A stretch of DNA of 60,000 nt from Liolophura sinensis (GCF_032854445.1 NC_088300.1:70160984-70220983); one strand, 5' to 3'. Positions 1 to 13,165 are shown, counted from the first letter of the stretch. Made by a program: numbers and translations. The notes: generated by a model not told the origin, from the letters alone.

Positions 1-177
1 CTAAAAACACAGTCTGCCGGAATTTATTCCTGAATAATAGTAAAGACGTCCATCATTCTGTAAAGAGATGGATCGATAGTGGTCAATAAATGCCGTTATC
101 TGTGTCGGTATAAGTTATGTAGCATATGACGATGCAAACATCAACGATGGGAATGTAGCCAGCCATTGTTCTCCGCA

Positions 178-347
178 TCACCTGTTTGCTGCTGCTCGAA
201 CCGCCAAGGGGTATGTCAGGTATCGGGCACTCTGTCCGGGCACTCCGTCCGGGAGCCCCAGTTTCCTCCACAAATAATCCTGATCATCCTCATGCACGTA
301 AAACATCACGTGAACACGGAGTTAAACACCAACCAATCAATCAATAA
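178..347 (+). mobile_element. SINE-like repeat, family C (3' part)
   Basis: The segment runs from a 'gctgctcgaaccgccaag' motif to a tail reading 'acggagttaaacaccaacc' followed by (aatc)n. The 'gttaaacaccaa + aatc repeat' ending is typical of short retroposons in lophotrochozoan genomes and gives the plus orientation. A short internal duplication (gcactc-gtccggg, twice, 213-252) is visible. No second copy occurs in this window, so the assignment rests on the tail structure and on memory of similar repeats. Confidence 0.5.
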
Positions 348-3300
348 ATCAATTAGTCGAAGTATTCTGTTACTAAAACCACTGAACCTGGTAGGAACCT
401 GGGTTGGATTCCACAAAGACATTTCTGACTTTTGACCTCGTCACAAAGCTTACTTTTTGGTACTAGAAGTTGAAATTCTGATATATTTGTATTAATGTAA
501 CATTTGTCAGTTGGTCAAATTTCTAATTTTAAGGGCCCCAAACTAAGCTGTAAAATCTCTTCTGAAAAATGGCTATGTGGAATGTTAACCATGCGGCAGA
601 GCTTTCTATGGAGTTATGGACGCGTGTGTAGTTTAAAATGGACACTTTGAGGATGTGCGTTGGTTGTACTTGTGCATTATCAAGTCTGTTGCGTGAAGAG
701 CCGACGTCGTGATCAGCAAATATTTCTTGAGCTATATCATGAGTTTGCTGTTAGACATAACAGTTGATGTCGTTTGCGAGGTTTTCTTGTACTTCACGAC
801 TTCAGACATGTATTATTTTTTAAACATGGCTGTAACAATAGCTCACTACTCCTGGAGCCAGTGTATACAGGCACTACATATTTGATGTCTTTATTTATTT
901 ATGTCATAATGACGTTCCTCGGGCGTGTGGAATCAGTGCCAGAATCAGTGGTATTCTTATTCTACCCATCAACTCTTTGAAGTGGGAAAGACGGACGTTT
1001 TCCCTTCGGGCTGAGTTCTGCTACATCTTCTAATTAAGCATTCGGCACGGATGGTTGGAGGGTAGAGTATAGGGCTTGATTTTCTGGCATTAATCATGCA
1101 ACCTGGTACAACAGCTATAAGCGCTGAAGATCGTTACCGATATTGTGTAATTCTCCAGGGAAAGTTCGAATTGATGACAACTCCGTTGAAGCTTTAAATT
1201 TGCCGTCATGAGCACCGCTTTTATTGTTTAATAAGGCCATCAAGTATTGCCAATGCATAAATAAATACTGGATTATGAGCGACGGTTAATGAGAAAATCT
1301 CTGACGAATTCTGAAATGGCTGTGTCAGTTCGTTTGCATTTCGCCTATCGTTTAAAAGTCATTTTTGTGTCAAGGCCTGGTTTAAACAAATCTGGTGTAG
1401 TCTTTGTGGTTTAAATGAGCATACAATATGGTCATATAGGCTAATACATAGTATTTGGAGCACATCCTAAGATTTTGGGTTTTAAACAAATCAAAAGCTA
1501 TCTGCACCACGAAAAGTTTTTTGTTTTCTTTAACTGAACGAGGTGTCTACAGGATGCTGGTTTTCACAGTTTTAGAAAATCGGACTGTTTTCGTTTGGCA
1601 AATGATTAAGGCAAGTAAACGAGTACTGTAACAGCCCTGTTACTTTCATTTTGATTCTGTACTTTGAACCCTGTTACAGTTCACCCATGCGAATTCTTAG
1701 GTTATCTTGGCGATTGCCAATTGCGTTTCTTAGGAATAGTCGATGGTGGAGTTTGCTGAGAAATTGATGTGTGCGATAGTGGTGTATGATGACTAGTGGG
1801 TATATTTGACTAAGAATTGTTATTCAAGACTTGCCGGCAGTCGATGGAATCTGTGAATTGAGCAGCACCAACTATCAGAGTTTCATTTAGCCTGGGCCTT
1901 TCAGGTGTTGTTTGAATATCCTCAATAAAGATAAGGAGATCTTCAAGGGATGCTTACGAGAAGATTAATTGCATTAGGAGAAGCGCCTCGAGTAACATCT
2001 GAGAAAGTTCATTTACTCCCTGCTATTTAAGGGCTATGCATTGGCGAAGGACCATAGTAACAATTTGAGCACTATCGACCAAGAAAAAGCTGGAATGTCC
2101 CAGTTTCGATCTAGATCCCAGCTTTCCATATTGTTACAGAAATAAAGAAAACAGATGTGGATACTGTTGGAAGGTCAAATTATCGGTCAGCTAAAGATAT
2201 AAGATTATCTCGGATATGAAATCATGCTTATAGGACCGTGCATGTAAACTTAACTTAACCGAGTCAAGGTACACATATTGTTGCAGTATTGCTAGCCCTA
2301 TGTGATTTAAGTAATGAAAGACTAATGGAGCAACATTGAAATGTTAGTGACCTTTTGTCTCTATTTCTCTAAATATTTAAAACATAAAGGCTTATTTTAA
2401 AAACGTGCCATTTTTTTTCCCATTTTGAAACCATATCGAACATTAGAAATAGAATTACTGGGTTAAACGTGTGTTAAGGCGTTTTGGTTCAAAACATTAA
2501 TCTGCCATAAGGAACTGCTCTGGGTTTATTTCCTTAAGAACGCTTCCAGAAATCCGTTTCGTTATGCTCAGCATGAGGAAATAACAAGTAGACATAACAA
2601 GTCTGGTAAGAATAGAACGTAGGAGAAGGTCAAGCAGTAGGTGTCTATAATATCAATGATAAAAGTAGACATTTTGGGAAAAAATGTTCTTTAATAATTT
2701 GCACCTCTTTTATAACTAGCTTTGTAGTGCAAACGTCGAAAATACAATCAATCATCCTTCTATGAAATTGGCGGAGCTTTCTGTCACCACGTTGAATACC
2801 GTTGGCAAAATTTTGCATTAACGCATTATGATGTCGAAAAACAGTGTCCAGAGGGACGTGTTTACTTTGTCATTAAATAACGAGTGTGTATCTCGTCATC
2901 AAGGGTTCTAGTCTGCACTTCTGTTGACGAAGTGTTTGTGTATTGGTAACGAGGATTCCAAACTTGTTTCTCGTAGACATGTTTATGGTTTATCGGGAGT
3001 GGAGAAGGCACAGTATATCGATCTGGGGCCGACCTATTTGGTAGAATTGTTCATTAACTATCTGCTTTTATAGGGCTGGACCTCGGTCTTCGGTCCGGGG
3101 AATTAGATAAAACAACATGTAGCTGATAGTCAAAGAGGGCGATCCGTCATTATGCCCCAACAATTTGCCTCCGTGGACTATGGCGTGTGGCGAAGCGGAA
3201 AATTGAGATTTACTATTTAGTATTCCATTCCCGTCTCTTCGACCCACACAAGGGCAGACACGGCTCGATGTGTGTCACTTAGTGCCTAAGATGGAGTGTA

Positions 3301-3780
3301 CTTCAAACTAAGAAATACATTAGACGTCCCGTGCATGTTATAGGCTATACGAATCCCTGTTAATTCTTGTCAAAGTCAGCAATGTTGCCTTTAATGCTGT
3401 AAAGCCTAAGACAAATCCCAGGAAGTAGAATTTTTTTGCTTTGTCCCAGAGTACGACAAAAAATACAACTTAGTAGGTCCAAGCATTCTCCGTCCGACGT
3501 GATCACAGTAAGTGTTTCAAACTACACAACTGATTATAAGCTCACTAATTCTGCATTCTATATCAACAAAAAAAAATCATCGTTCAACAGAGATGTCCGC
3601 GTTTAATAGCTGCACCTAATATGACACATACCGGGGCTTAAATGGCTTATGCAGCTTGTATGTGTTACATCGCAGCGATTTGTTTATGAATAGTTACGAA
3701 TAAACAGTGGTTTGCACATTTCTTTTCAAATACGACCTTGGACGTGTTCCAGAAGGCGACCAAAGGCCAAGTTGAATATT

Positions 3781-3823
3781 ACTACCATGGCATCACATGT
3801 TGAGGACATGTTGCCATGGTAGT
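3781..3823. repeat. Perfect 12-bp inverted repeat (hairpin)
   Basis: The arms ACTACCATGGCA (3781-3792) and TGCCATGGTAGT (3812-3823) are exact reverse complements separated by 19 bases. The loop itself contains the palindrome ACATGT twice, so a second fold is possible. Confidence 0.8.
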
Positions 3824-4127
3824 TACAATAAACCTAGCCTGGAGATCACGTTTTTGAACGGGGATCCCAATCCATATGTGAAAACAAACTATTCCCTGTA
3901 CATTTGTATAAAATCGGCTGTATCTTTCCTGAAAAATTGTTAACTCCTTCTCTGAATACCAGCCCCATATACCTTCGTATTTTCGTTTTATGTTTTATTG
4001 AACAGTGTTAAATGCTGCTTTGGAAATTGGTTCTTCAGTTATACTGACCTAGTGTACAACTCTATCAGAGACAGTGCAACTAAGAGATGTCTTAGTTAAA
4101 GACTCTCTTTTAGTTTACCAAGGAGTT

Positions 4128-4146
4128 GGGGGGGGGGGGGGGGGGG
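4128..4146. repeat. Poly-G run (19 G)
   Basis: This is an uninterrupted run of 19 G on the plus strand. Similar C/G homopolymers occur at 10039-10050, 24588-24602, 39697-39706 and 59451-59463. Confidence 0.95.
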
Positions 4147-7100
4147 AATTCACATAAGTCTCAATCCATGTTCATATCCAAAAACAGCGCATGCGTTCGG
4201 AAGATGTTTAGACCGAAGTATGCAGAATCCATCTCTTACATGATTCTATAAGAGTGGTCGTTTTTGTCACCGTTTTCTGAAAAGTAATATGTTTGCTAGG
4301 CCTGGATCCCGTGTGCAGGTTTTCCTTGACTGAACAAAGCTTGCCAGGGTGAAGTGTACAATACAGACAGACCTCCGTTCATGGGTACACTGGCTTCATA
4401 GCCGTGGTTTCAAAATGCACGCTACACAAAGGAAATCCGTTGGTGACAATTCAAACGGAACCAGATTTTAAACCATGAAATTCAGTGCTATACATGCGCT
4501 ATATGTACATGTGTGCAACCATAACGAATAGATGGTGGTGGTAGAGGTGTGTGGTGGAGGTGGGCAGTGCGTGTCATATATAGATCCTGGTACCACGAAC
4601 ACATGTCAGTGGTATGTTTTCGTGTTGCCCGTGAAAGAGCCGTTAATTTATATCGCTATTGAATATGTTCTTTACCCAAAAGTCCAGTCCCAAGTAATAC
4701 TAAAATGGCAGTACTCTAAAAGTTTGACTTGTTAATGAAGCATAGGAACTAACATTTCATAGACGTATATGCAATGTTACATGTTCTTCTGTTACATGGA
4801 GAGAACGCTAATGTAGAACACATATTGTTGTACAGTGGGATTAAAAGAGATAAATGGGATCTAGCACTGATTTATAGGATATGAAAACAACGGCAGAAGA
4901 AAAAATAACCGACATATAGAGCAGTTTTTTTCTTATGTCACTAATGAACTTGTAAATTACGTAACATTTGCTTTTTCTCCTTCCTCCGAAATCGACAGCA
5001 AGATGCCCTTAAACCACAGCTGCATGTATTAATTTTGCAAAGATATCCCAGGGTAGTAAAAAAGAATTATTATTTGCCGTTATTGCATATCGAATTTATA
5101 CAGCGGATTAATTAACACACCCTAATATCGAAACTATAATGTTGCCGAGGGAACGTACATGCTGCACCGAAGTAAATAAAAAGAAAATCGAAATATTAAC
5201 CGACAGTGTGCAGTCTATTTTATAATGGAACATGTAGCCTGCTAATTTTACATGCAACTTGTAAATATGTGTTTGACAGCATGGTAAATCAGCTTTGTGG
5301 GTAAACGTTGTAAAAGAGCACTTAGAACTCGTGCAATGTGGAAATTGTTGCTAGACTCTTAATATATCAGCTATGGGTTTCGTGACCAAAACGCGCAGAA
5401 GTTTTGGTCAATTACTGCGCGGCCACATCTTGCTAGTCCATTGTGCTTGCCAATGAATCGGCCTAATGCATCCAACTTGTACACTGGCCTGTTTTGGAGG
5501 TTCTCCTTGGGCCAGTAAACCGGTGATATGAATCCCGTATACAGAGCTGAAGATTATTAAAAATGTCTGGTCAAATACTGGCGGGAAATCGCAGATAATG
5601 TCGATGTGGGATCAAAACACGTTCTATCTTAATACCATGTGTTACTGAAAACAACGACTAGGCGGACCCGTCTCTGAGTAGGTCGGATGTTAGAGATAAA
5701 TTACTGCATCTGGGAGGGGCCCGATGGGAAATATTCTCTGAAGCCTGTCAGCCTAATATCCCCTTGTCAAAAGGGTTGTTACTCTGGAGATCGCCAGCAG
5801 ACAGGCTAATTAATAGAGTAACTGCTGTACGTTCTTCAGATCTTGCCAGTCTTTTTCGCGCCTTCGTTGCAGCACGTTCATCCCATATATCCCTTGACAT
5901 GAGCCGCGGAGCCGTGATCCAGCTGGACCGTACCGCGTTATAGCCAAGGGATCGAGCGGGATTTCGCGAGGCACCACAACAGCGACTAATTGCTCTCGGT
6001 ACCAGTTCCGGTCAGAACAAGATGCTTTATGAGGGAAGCCCGAATATTTGCAAAATTGACACAGTTGCCAGAAACGTTTATAAGCAAGCCGTTGAGGGAA
6101 ATCAGCACAAATTAGACAAGACCGTGAACTCCTTGTTGGGATGTCCCTTTCCCAACTTGCCATGCAGACAACTAACATTGTATAGAGCGGGAAATAAAAG
6201 AGGAAGCTGGCCTAGGAAAAGAATGCGTTCTAAAAAGATACTGGGTGTAGTTTTGCTATAATAAACTCCTGTATATTTAATTTTCAATCTTGTCAAGCTT
6301 AACTGTCAAGTTTTTGAAAAGATACCATCCCAGTGATAGGTCCACTATACTGATAACAAGCCCAATAGGTCTGTAAAATGTAATGTTTTTGACAGATAAC
6401 TCACCAAATGTGTTAACCCAGATTCATTCATTCCTAACTCACTAAATAGAGTTGGCATATAAGGTTGCAAGTTATTTCACTTTTATAAAAGAATAATTAG
6501 AATGCATTAACACTGGCGATTTCAGTGGTAATTATACCGCGGAATCATTCACCAGATCATCAGGAAAAGATGAAAACGAGGACAATAAAACAAAACACCT
6601 ACTCCGGACCTGTTTACTTGGTACGGAATTTAAAGTTACTTCTTTGAATTGTACTACAAGCAAGCATATTTTCAAGTTTTGAGTTTCAAATCACTTCCCT
6701 TTATCTGACCGGAATTGCAGACTGTTTTTCTTCATGCCGTGTTTATGCACCTTTAGACTTGCCAAAAGTGTGACAAATTACATTTGTACTATACAATCAT
6801 CAAAATTTATAGGCAAGAAATATAACATTTCTATACAGGTTAAATTTATCTTTTTCAGACAGAGCTTTATATGAGCTAGGGCAGACCCATCACTGATTTA
6901 CTATTTTAAACATCGATGTAAATCTATGGATTTACACCCTTATGGTTTTAACGCCGTAAGTCATTAATGTGTTTCTGTCGTGTGTTGAAATTAATCAGTT
7001 TCTAGAGTAGCTGCTTACATGCAACAAAAGCAGATCTCAAAATTGGCTCTTTTACTTCATGCGCATATCTATGAAGTCAGTGAAGATGATTCGTATTGAC

Positions 7101-8041
7101 ATATCCATGTGCTAGTATTACCAGTGTTGTATCACCTGGGCCTCGTTCTGAGTTTCTAGGTCAAGTATGACGCGCGAGTAACAATGCCCGTTGTTTACCT
7201 AACGACGGGCCGCTACCAGCAAGAATCACCTGTCTTGAGCGATTAGGCATGCACCGTGTACCTGTCACGACATGCAGGTAAAACACAGACGAGCTTCTAG
7301 TCCTAAAGTCTGTGGAAAATTGCGGGAAATTACCGAATTGCGGTCACAGGTATAGATCAGACATTGGCACCATCCATGGTCGCAGGTAAATGCAGGTCTG
7401 TTATAAATGATGTATAGTAGAATAGGCAGGAATAGGTTGTATGAATCCAATGATGAGGCGGTATCGCTGAGCAAAGGCTAAAGGCCTTGTCACATATAGG
7501 CTTGAGTGTAAGTAGGAGCATATCTCACATTCTGTACTGTATTCCCACTCACTGTCAATGCGTGCACACGTGCTTGGCTAGGCATAGTGGCTGGTGAACG
7601 CGAATTTATCCGATAACGTCTGGCTGGTAAATAATACGTGTATTTGAATATAGGTATTACTCTTTGGTTTTTTAAGTACGGAAAACATAACATGTGCATT
7701 CTCATCAGGTACGAAATTTTGATTCAGTTGAATGTGACAGAGTTTTATTGACACGTTCTTACCTAAGGCCAACATGTAACTTGTATCGTACAATATGATT
7801 GTGTGATAATTACATAGCACTTACTCAGACAATCTAACTGACCTCCGTTATTACATTTTGTTTTCTGTAATAGGGGGATGCATTTACTTTTTCTTTCTCC
7901 TTGTTATTTTCTCTCGCACACGTGCGATTTACTGTTATTTATTCATGGTAGATACAGTAGTATGTTCCAACGTGACGTGCGTTGTACATTTCAGTCACAT
8001 CGTTTTGGCGTGTCAAGATGTAGACTGTAGTCACAATAGTA

Positions 8042-8044
<3 letters not shown>

Positions 8045-8131
<87 letters not shown>
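8045..8131. repeat. (TA)n followed by (CA)n compound microsatellite
   Basis: About 64 bases of perfect TA repeat pass directly into about 22 bases of CA repeat. The apparent ORFs across it (YIYIYI/HTHTHT or CVCVCV peptides) are repeat translations, not genes. Confidence 0.97.
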
Positions 8132-9722
8132 TACACTGTATGAACAACGCAAATCGTCGCCTTTAGCCGCATATATAAAGGTAATGCTACTACTGTTCAA
8201 CCATGCATTTAGTCTGTGGTCATACAGGCTTATAGGCTGTGGAAACCTGTCCGTCTTTGCCTATATGTTTAGCCAGCTTGGATCCTGTAAAACGACGTTC
8301 ATTGGCAAAGACTATTCCTTCGTGCTTTGTTATACACTGGTCAATATGACCTGATAAAAAATTCTTGTTTGATCTCAAATTCATTGTTCGTCGTTTGTCT
8401 TTAAACTTGAACATTTCAGAGTTTAATTTAAGGTTAATTTGGATGAATTTAGATGGAAAACGATAAGCATCAAATTCTGACCTACCTGACTGACAACCAT
8501 TATTGTGTACATGGATGTATTCATTAATATCAGTGGACAAAACAATTCCCAGTGGCAGTATATGATCTGTAAAAAATCACTTTCTGACCTATGCGTTCCA
8601 AAATCATGTCTGTATCACGGAAATGGTGAATGCGCTTGAACAACGTGTATGTATTGGTAGGCTTGTGGTACTTTCGGTTTCTTTTTCTCATTCCTTGTTG
8701 TGGCTGGCAACGAATCATTTCTGTGATATTATGTGTAAAGTATTGATCCTGTGTACACTGTCTGTTTTGGTCTTTGCAAAAGAAAGTTAAAAATAGCATG
8801 CATGGTATCTAACACATAACCGGTACAAAGTACGGCGTGTATTCCTTGTCATTATGTAGTCATTATCATTATGTATTTATTATCATCATGTATTCATTAC
8901 CATCGGGAATATTCATTAAATCGCTATAGTTTTGGAATTGTGATCATTCGGTAAAACGAACCACGAGGGCAAACAAATGTCTTACCCTGAGTTTTGCTGT
9001 CAAAGAATAAATGTAAGTAGAAAATGACCTGGAGCACTTAACTGGAAGTAAATGATCAAACAGAATTTCTGTTGCGGTACTTTTAATGTTATATAGCTCT
9101 ACACCAGCGGTAAAAAGTTTGATACGCTAGTAACGATTGGTGGTCTAGTACATTTTGTGGGCTTTATTGTTATGTTTTGCATGGACAAAGCTAACCTTGA
9201 GTTGAGGGGTTTGGTTATGTTATAACATGTCTGACATAGTCGTTTCTTACACGTGCTTAGTGTTACCTAACCTCGTGGATAATAGCTCTATGTATGGAGA
9301 TGTTAGGTCTATAGGCCTTCTGACAACCTTGAACACACTGTCGAGGTTTACTTTGCTCGAGGCACCACCGTGTAGATATGTATTACAACGCACACTCCAA
9401 GTAAATGGGTCCACAGACTATAATGCATCCGTTATATCGCAGAACAGTGAGTGCAAGTCATCTTTGATGGTGTTGTAGAAAAGTTCAACGCCCCAGCTTT
9501 ATATTCATTTGATCTAGTGATATTGAAGTTTGGAGTTATACTTTTACCAGACGAAATCAGCTATACATTACCTGTACAATGAACTCCAATGTATAGCTCA
9601 TTATTGTGTTTCAAAATGCTTGTGTCAGAGGAATTTTTCAATCGGTGGCATGTCATATGTAAATTGTTTTGATGGCATTACTGGCCATGTTTGACATAAA
9701 TATTGCACTCTGCATCTTAGCT
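8132..9722. other. Non-coding stretch with two abutting minus-strand ORFs of unknown value
   Basis: Minus-strand frames of 106 codons (8220-8540) and 89 codons (8530-8799) overlap by 11 bases. Neither shows a domain I recognise or clear splice sites, so they are not annotated as genes. An imperfect cattatgta/cattatcat minisatellite lies at about 8850-8905, and an 11-bp hairpin lies at 9559-9598. Confidence 0.4.
9559..9598. repeat. Perfect 11-bp inverted repeat (hairpin)
   Basis: AGCTATACATT (9559-9569) and AATGTATAGCT (9588-9598) are exact reverse complements with an 18-base loop. Confidence 0.75.
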
Positions 9723-10035
9723 TGAGCGAGTGAGTGCTTGGAATATAACGTCGTACTTAACAATTTTTCAGTCATATGACGACAAAGGAGTCCTTAGAGT
9801 GCATGTACGTGTAATGTGCCTCCTTGTTGCAGGACGGATTTCCACCACTCTTTTATGTAGTGCTGCTTCACTGAGACAGCTTAGCCGCTCCACCGCAGTC
9901 ATTATACTGATATGGGTCAACCAGTCGTTGCACTATCCCCTTCATGCTGAACGCCAAGCAAGGGAGTTACAACTTTCTCCTTTAAGGTCTTAGGTGTGAC
10001 TCGATCCAGGATTGATCTTGCATCTACCTCCGCAC
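9723..10035 (-). mobile_element. SINE-like element sharing the 'catatgactgaaaaattg' 3' tail
   Basis: Reading the minus strand, the 3' part contains 'gtcatatgactgaaaaattg' followed by 'ttaagtacgacgtta' and a tact/cactc-type end. The body (9790-9970) matches in reverse the plus-strand element at 44030-44275: both contain the cores that read 'gaacatcacatgcactctaag' variants and a gtcagtataatg segment. Shared tails between otherwise different bodies suggest mobilisation by the same LINE machinery. The boundary near 10035 abuts a C run and is approximate. Confidence 0.6.
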
Positions 10036-10038
10036 ACA

Positions 10039-10050
10039 CCCCCCCCCCCC
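10039..10050. repeat. Poly-C run (12 C)
   Basis: Homopolymer run about 200 bases upstream of the first supported coding exon. Confidence 0.9.
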
Positions 10051-10250
10051 AAATCCCCCGCCCTCCAAGTGGATGTGCTGTGCCAACTGTGCGATCGGGG
10101 CCGTTAAATCTTCATTTGAAGATATCAGCTAAATGTTTAGTTCACAAATTATGGACTGGGCATATTATATGCACGTATACAAAACCAGGATCACAAGTTC
10201 AGGGGAGAACATTGCAGTGTGTAATATGACCGTTTTTTGCTTTTCTACAG

Positions 10251-10431
10251 GAACAATGGCTACTTGTACGAGGACGATTGGTTGAACGCTCGTGACAGAC
10301 GTGGGAGAGAAGAGTCGCATTACGAGCGGGCAGAGTTCGATTCCCGGGAGTCGCTTGACCCGTGTTACAGTCCCATATCGGAGGAGAGCATTGCCCGTAG
10401 CTACATACCTACACCAGTCAGTGAGATGGAG
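10251..10431 (+). CDS. Coding exon 1 (first found) of an unrecognised phase-0 multi-exon gene
   Basis: A good acceptor (gcttttctacag) precedes 181 coding bases, and a consensus donor (gag|gtaaga) follows. The first base completes a codon started in an unseen upstream exon (incoming phase 2), and the exon leaves in phase 0. About 60 residues are encoded, starting NNGYLYEDDWLNARDRRG. They are rich in Asp, Glu, Arg and Tyr, with Ser/Pro motifs (YSPISEES, YIPTPVSE) resembling phosphorylation or adaptor-binding sites in disordered tails. There is no signal peptide or membrane segment. The open frame runs past the donor only to a nearby stop, which supports the splice. I do not recognise the family. 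The low-complexity acidic/basic mix suggests a cytoplasmic region. The missing 5' exon could lie in 1-10250 or outside the window. Confidence 0.75.
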
Positions 10432-11109
10432 GTAAGACGAAAATGAATTTCCTTCCTGTCTCTCATCTGTTAGTTTTCTATTTGTGACTTGATAGGCTAA
10501 AGAAAGTCATGATTAAACCGCTGATATTGGAAGAACTGTGGGAGCTTTTGTGGTATGGCACATAGAAGTAAAGTCGTTCAAACCATATTGTGGCTTAGAA
10601 CATGAGCAGGTTGAGGCCCATAATATACTCAGTGTACAAGTGATATACTTCAAATAAAGTTCGAGATAAGGAAATAGTTATATGTAAATAGTAATATGTA
10701 AGACCAAAGTAGTTGAATATGAGACCAGGTAAGTTAGAGACGATTTTGGGAACAGGATACAACGCTTTAAATTTGTTAAAAAAGAAACGGCTTTTCTACC
10801 TATTAAGTCAATGAAAGCAATGAAGCACAGTTTGAAATTTTATGGTAACCTTGTTATACATTTATGAATATTAATCCTGATTACATAGAGCACTAATAAG
10901 AGATTAATAGCGGCTCATTTGTTTTGGACTTGTAGACGCATTGTCTCCATAACCCGACCTTATGACACCCTAATTAATTAACCATTGTAGCTTTTTGATA
11001 ATGAAACGATTTGTTTTCGTACTTTACACTCATTCTGCCATAACAAGCATTCAACAGTAAAGGCTATGGCTGGTTGTAAAGATTATGAGCTTCCATTACC
11101 TTGTTGTAG
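10432..11109 (+). other. Intron 1 (phase 0)
   Basis: Bounded by gtaaga and ...ttgttgtag. I see no repeat or other gene inside. Confidence 0.65.
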
Positions 11110-11229
11110 GAGGAGCCTGTAGTACAGTATTACCCAACTACATTCGCTAATGTTGCCAAGATGAGCCGCATTGCCATGGCGGATGAGATGTTTGCCGCAT
11201 CACCACCGGATGTCAAGTACCGAACAGTG
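11110..11229 (+). CDS. Coding exon 2
   Basis: The acceptor ttgttgtag at 11101-11109 opens a phase-0 exon encoding about 40 residues (begins EEPVVQYYPTTFANVAKMSR). It contains the patch FANVAKMSRIAMADEMFAA, which could form an amphipathic helix. The 3' end is uncertain. A donor after 11229 (gtg|gtcaga) keeps phase 0 and has G at -1 and +5. An alternative in-phase donor after 11211 (gat|gtcaag) is weaker. Neither is canonical GTRAGT. Both join in frame to the next exon. Confidence 0.7.
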
Positions 11230-12167
11230 GTCAGAATTTTATGCTCATCATTATGTAATATAGACATTTTTAAAAACACGAGATAATATTTTTTGTCTTC
11301 AGCCCCACTGTCTCAAGTACATTCAGGTATATTTGCTGACAAACTATAGTATGTTTTTTCTCTGTTTTCTATTTTTCTTTCCGACGGTGTGTTACGGCTG
11401 AATATCATTAAAGTGGAAGTCAAACATATTCATAACCCAGTGTTGACTTGGACTTGCGGTCGAATTGTATGCAATATAGTTTGCATCAAACATACAGAGA
11501 CGTTCCAAATCTTTCTACAAAGTGAGGAAAACAGAGTACATGACCAATCTTTTTCAATATAGTGCGCTGTCTCACAAATCAGACTGAATTAGATCAAATT
11601 AAACTAGAAGAAAAACTATTGGGTAATTTCGGCTGGGGATAGCTAGGAAGTATACGTAAACCTTCGAAGTTTCCCGAGGAACGACATGTTTTATAATAGT
11701 TGTAAAATGTACCATAGCCTGAACCGCTATACAAACTAAGTGCCTTAGATCTGAGAACAGGCAATTAGCCAGAAGCTATGAATGGATCCAACACATCCGA
11801 TATCCCATAACCCCTTCTCGTGACAACGTTACTTTTCATTCCATTTCTCGTGAAAGTAATTGTGACGCCATGACGCAACAGGAAGATTGAACATTTGTAA
11901 CCAATGTGTGGGACATCCGGTTGACCTATTTGCAACAATACTGCTTACTATTTGTTAATTGCATGTTCTTGATTGACAGTTCGGAAAGGTGTGTTTAACA
12001 TGCCGTGGTTTATATTTTAAACACCTGTAGTAATTTGTCGAAAAAAGTTCTTTCAGGGACTCTGAAATGATAATCAGTATATCAGAGTTCCACTGGAACT
12101 GAGTTGAGTCTGGCTGTTAACAACTGACACTTCGTAGATGTGGAATTTTGTGTTTATTTGAATTCAG
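11230..12167 (+). other. Intron 2 (phase 0)
   Basis: Ends at the acceptor ttgaattcag. No recognisable element is seen inside. Confidence 0.6.
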
Positions 12168-12284
12168 GCCAGTGATAGCCAAGGCGTGGATGACTTGTCT
12201 GGATCGATTCTCGAAGATCGCGGGGTCATTGAAAGGTACCGAAATAAACAACGGCAGCGAGAAAGGATCCGCCAGCTTGAAGAG
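12168..12284 (+). CDS. Coding exon 3, charged helix
   Basis: Acceptor tttgaattcag and donor gag|gtaaag bound 117 bases (39 codons), phase 0 at both ends. The peptide starts ASDSQGVDDLSGS and turns into a highly charged helix, ERYRNKQRQRERIRQLEE, that continues into the EK start of the next exon. This is a plausible single alpha-helix or short coiled coil. The phase-0 exit allows splicing to either of the 42-nt exons downstream. Confidence 0.8.
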
Positions 12285-13123
12285 GTAAAGTGTGTTTTGC
12301 TGTTGGCTAGTTAGACCCCATTTGGGATGCGGCCTATGCTGTCGCCTTCTGTTGAATTAGCTGACCTTGAGTATGAACTGTTCATGCTCTGTAGATTAGT
12401 ATTTGGCTCCAGGCACGTTCTGCTATGGCAGCGATGTGGAGTGGTGAATGGATATTGAGAAACAATATTCTTTGGCGTTTGATCTGAAACAAACCTTTTC
12501 CAAACTTACAGATTTGTTTGCTCATGACGGCCATTTGCTCTACGCCACAGAACTTCCTTTATTATTCAGGGTTGATTGGGTAGTTTATTGAAGTCTGGAC
12601 ATGATTTTCACATCAAAACAAGAAAGTATTTCCCAAGTAACCTAGATCAGCTTGGTATTGCAGTTTACCAACGCATTAGCAAGTTGTATAACTGTTCGAA
12701 CACCCGACTCTCAATATCCATCGGGACATATATTGCTTCTTCGTATCTTATATGTGAGTCGTATTTGCATGCATTTGTTTAATGAATTACATGGAAATCA
12801 TCTTTAAATACCCTATTGTTTTGTTCATCGGGCACATTTCTTACCTTCTGATATTTCTTTGTCTTGGACAAGTCACAAGAACTTCGTCTTCTGCATAACT
12901 AGTTATATTCACTAATTTGACACTGGCAGGCAAAAGCCACACATTATCAGGTTAAGAGAAATATTTTTAGAAATCATGGTGAATCTGAGTTACATTCTTC
13001 AGCCCTAAGAATTGAAATTAATTCGAAATGAAATCATTACACTTTAAAATTAGTTCGTTACCGACAAAGTCACACTGAAGTTTTATTATTATTATTTTAT
13101 TATTATTATTATTTCGATAACAG
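12285..13123 (+). other. Intron 3 (phase 0) with an (ATT)n tract
   Basis: The intron ends in an attatt microsatellite (13081-13114) immediately before the acceptor gataacag. No other feature is supported. Confidence 0.6.
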
Positions 13124-13165
13124 GAAAAACTGAAGTCTATACCACCTGCATCAGATACCCAGTTG
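13124..13165 (+). CDS. Coding exon 4, 42-nt micro-exon (first member of a tandem exon set)
   Basis: The acceptor gataacag and a strong donor (ttg|gtaagt) bound exactly 14 codons: EKLKSIPPASDTQL, phase 0/0. The same length, phase and EK start are found in the exon at 14773. The flanking intron sequences of the two exons are also similar (for example 'tctcagaaatcca' at 13351 and 14979, and 'gtaataagtcatcag' at 13605 and 15085), so the pair arose by tandem duplication. It could be a cassette exon. Confidence 0.75.

Larger units (their letters stand above)
348..8043. other. Non-coding stretch, no gene supported
   Basis: Only short ORFs occur, and none shows a recognisable domain or a convincing exon with paired splice sites. 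The longest, 5810-6178 on the minus strand (122 codons), overlaps open frames on the other strand and has no family resemblance I can name. The stretch holds a 19-base G run at 4128-4146 and a perfect hairpin at 3781-3823. It probably lies in an upstream intron or 5' of the gene at 10.25 kb, since the exon at 10251 needs a preceding exon ending in phase 2. Confidence 0.5.

Noticed and set aside
5810-6178. 122-codon minus-strand ORF
   Set aside because: A competing plus-strand ORF overlaps it and no homology is recognised. It is compatible with chance.
7858-8200. ORFs with YIYIYI/HTHTHT/CVCVCV tracts
   Set aside because: Translation of the (TA)n/(CA)n microsatellite, open on both strands.
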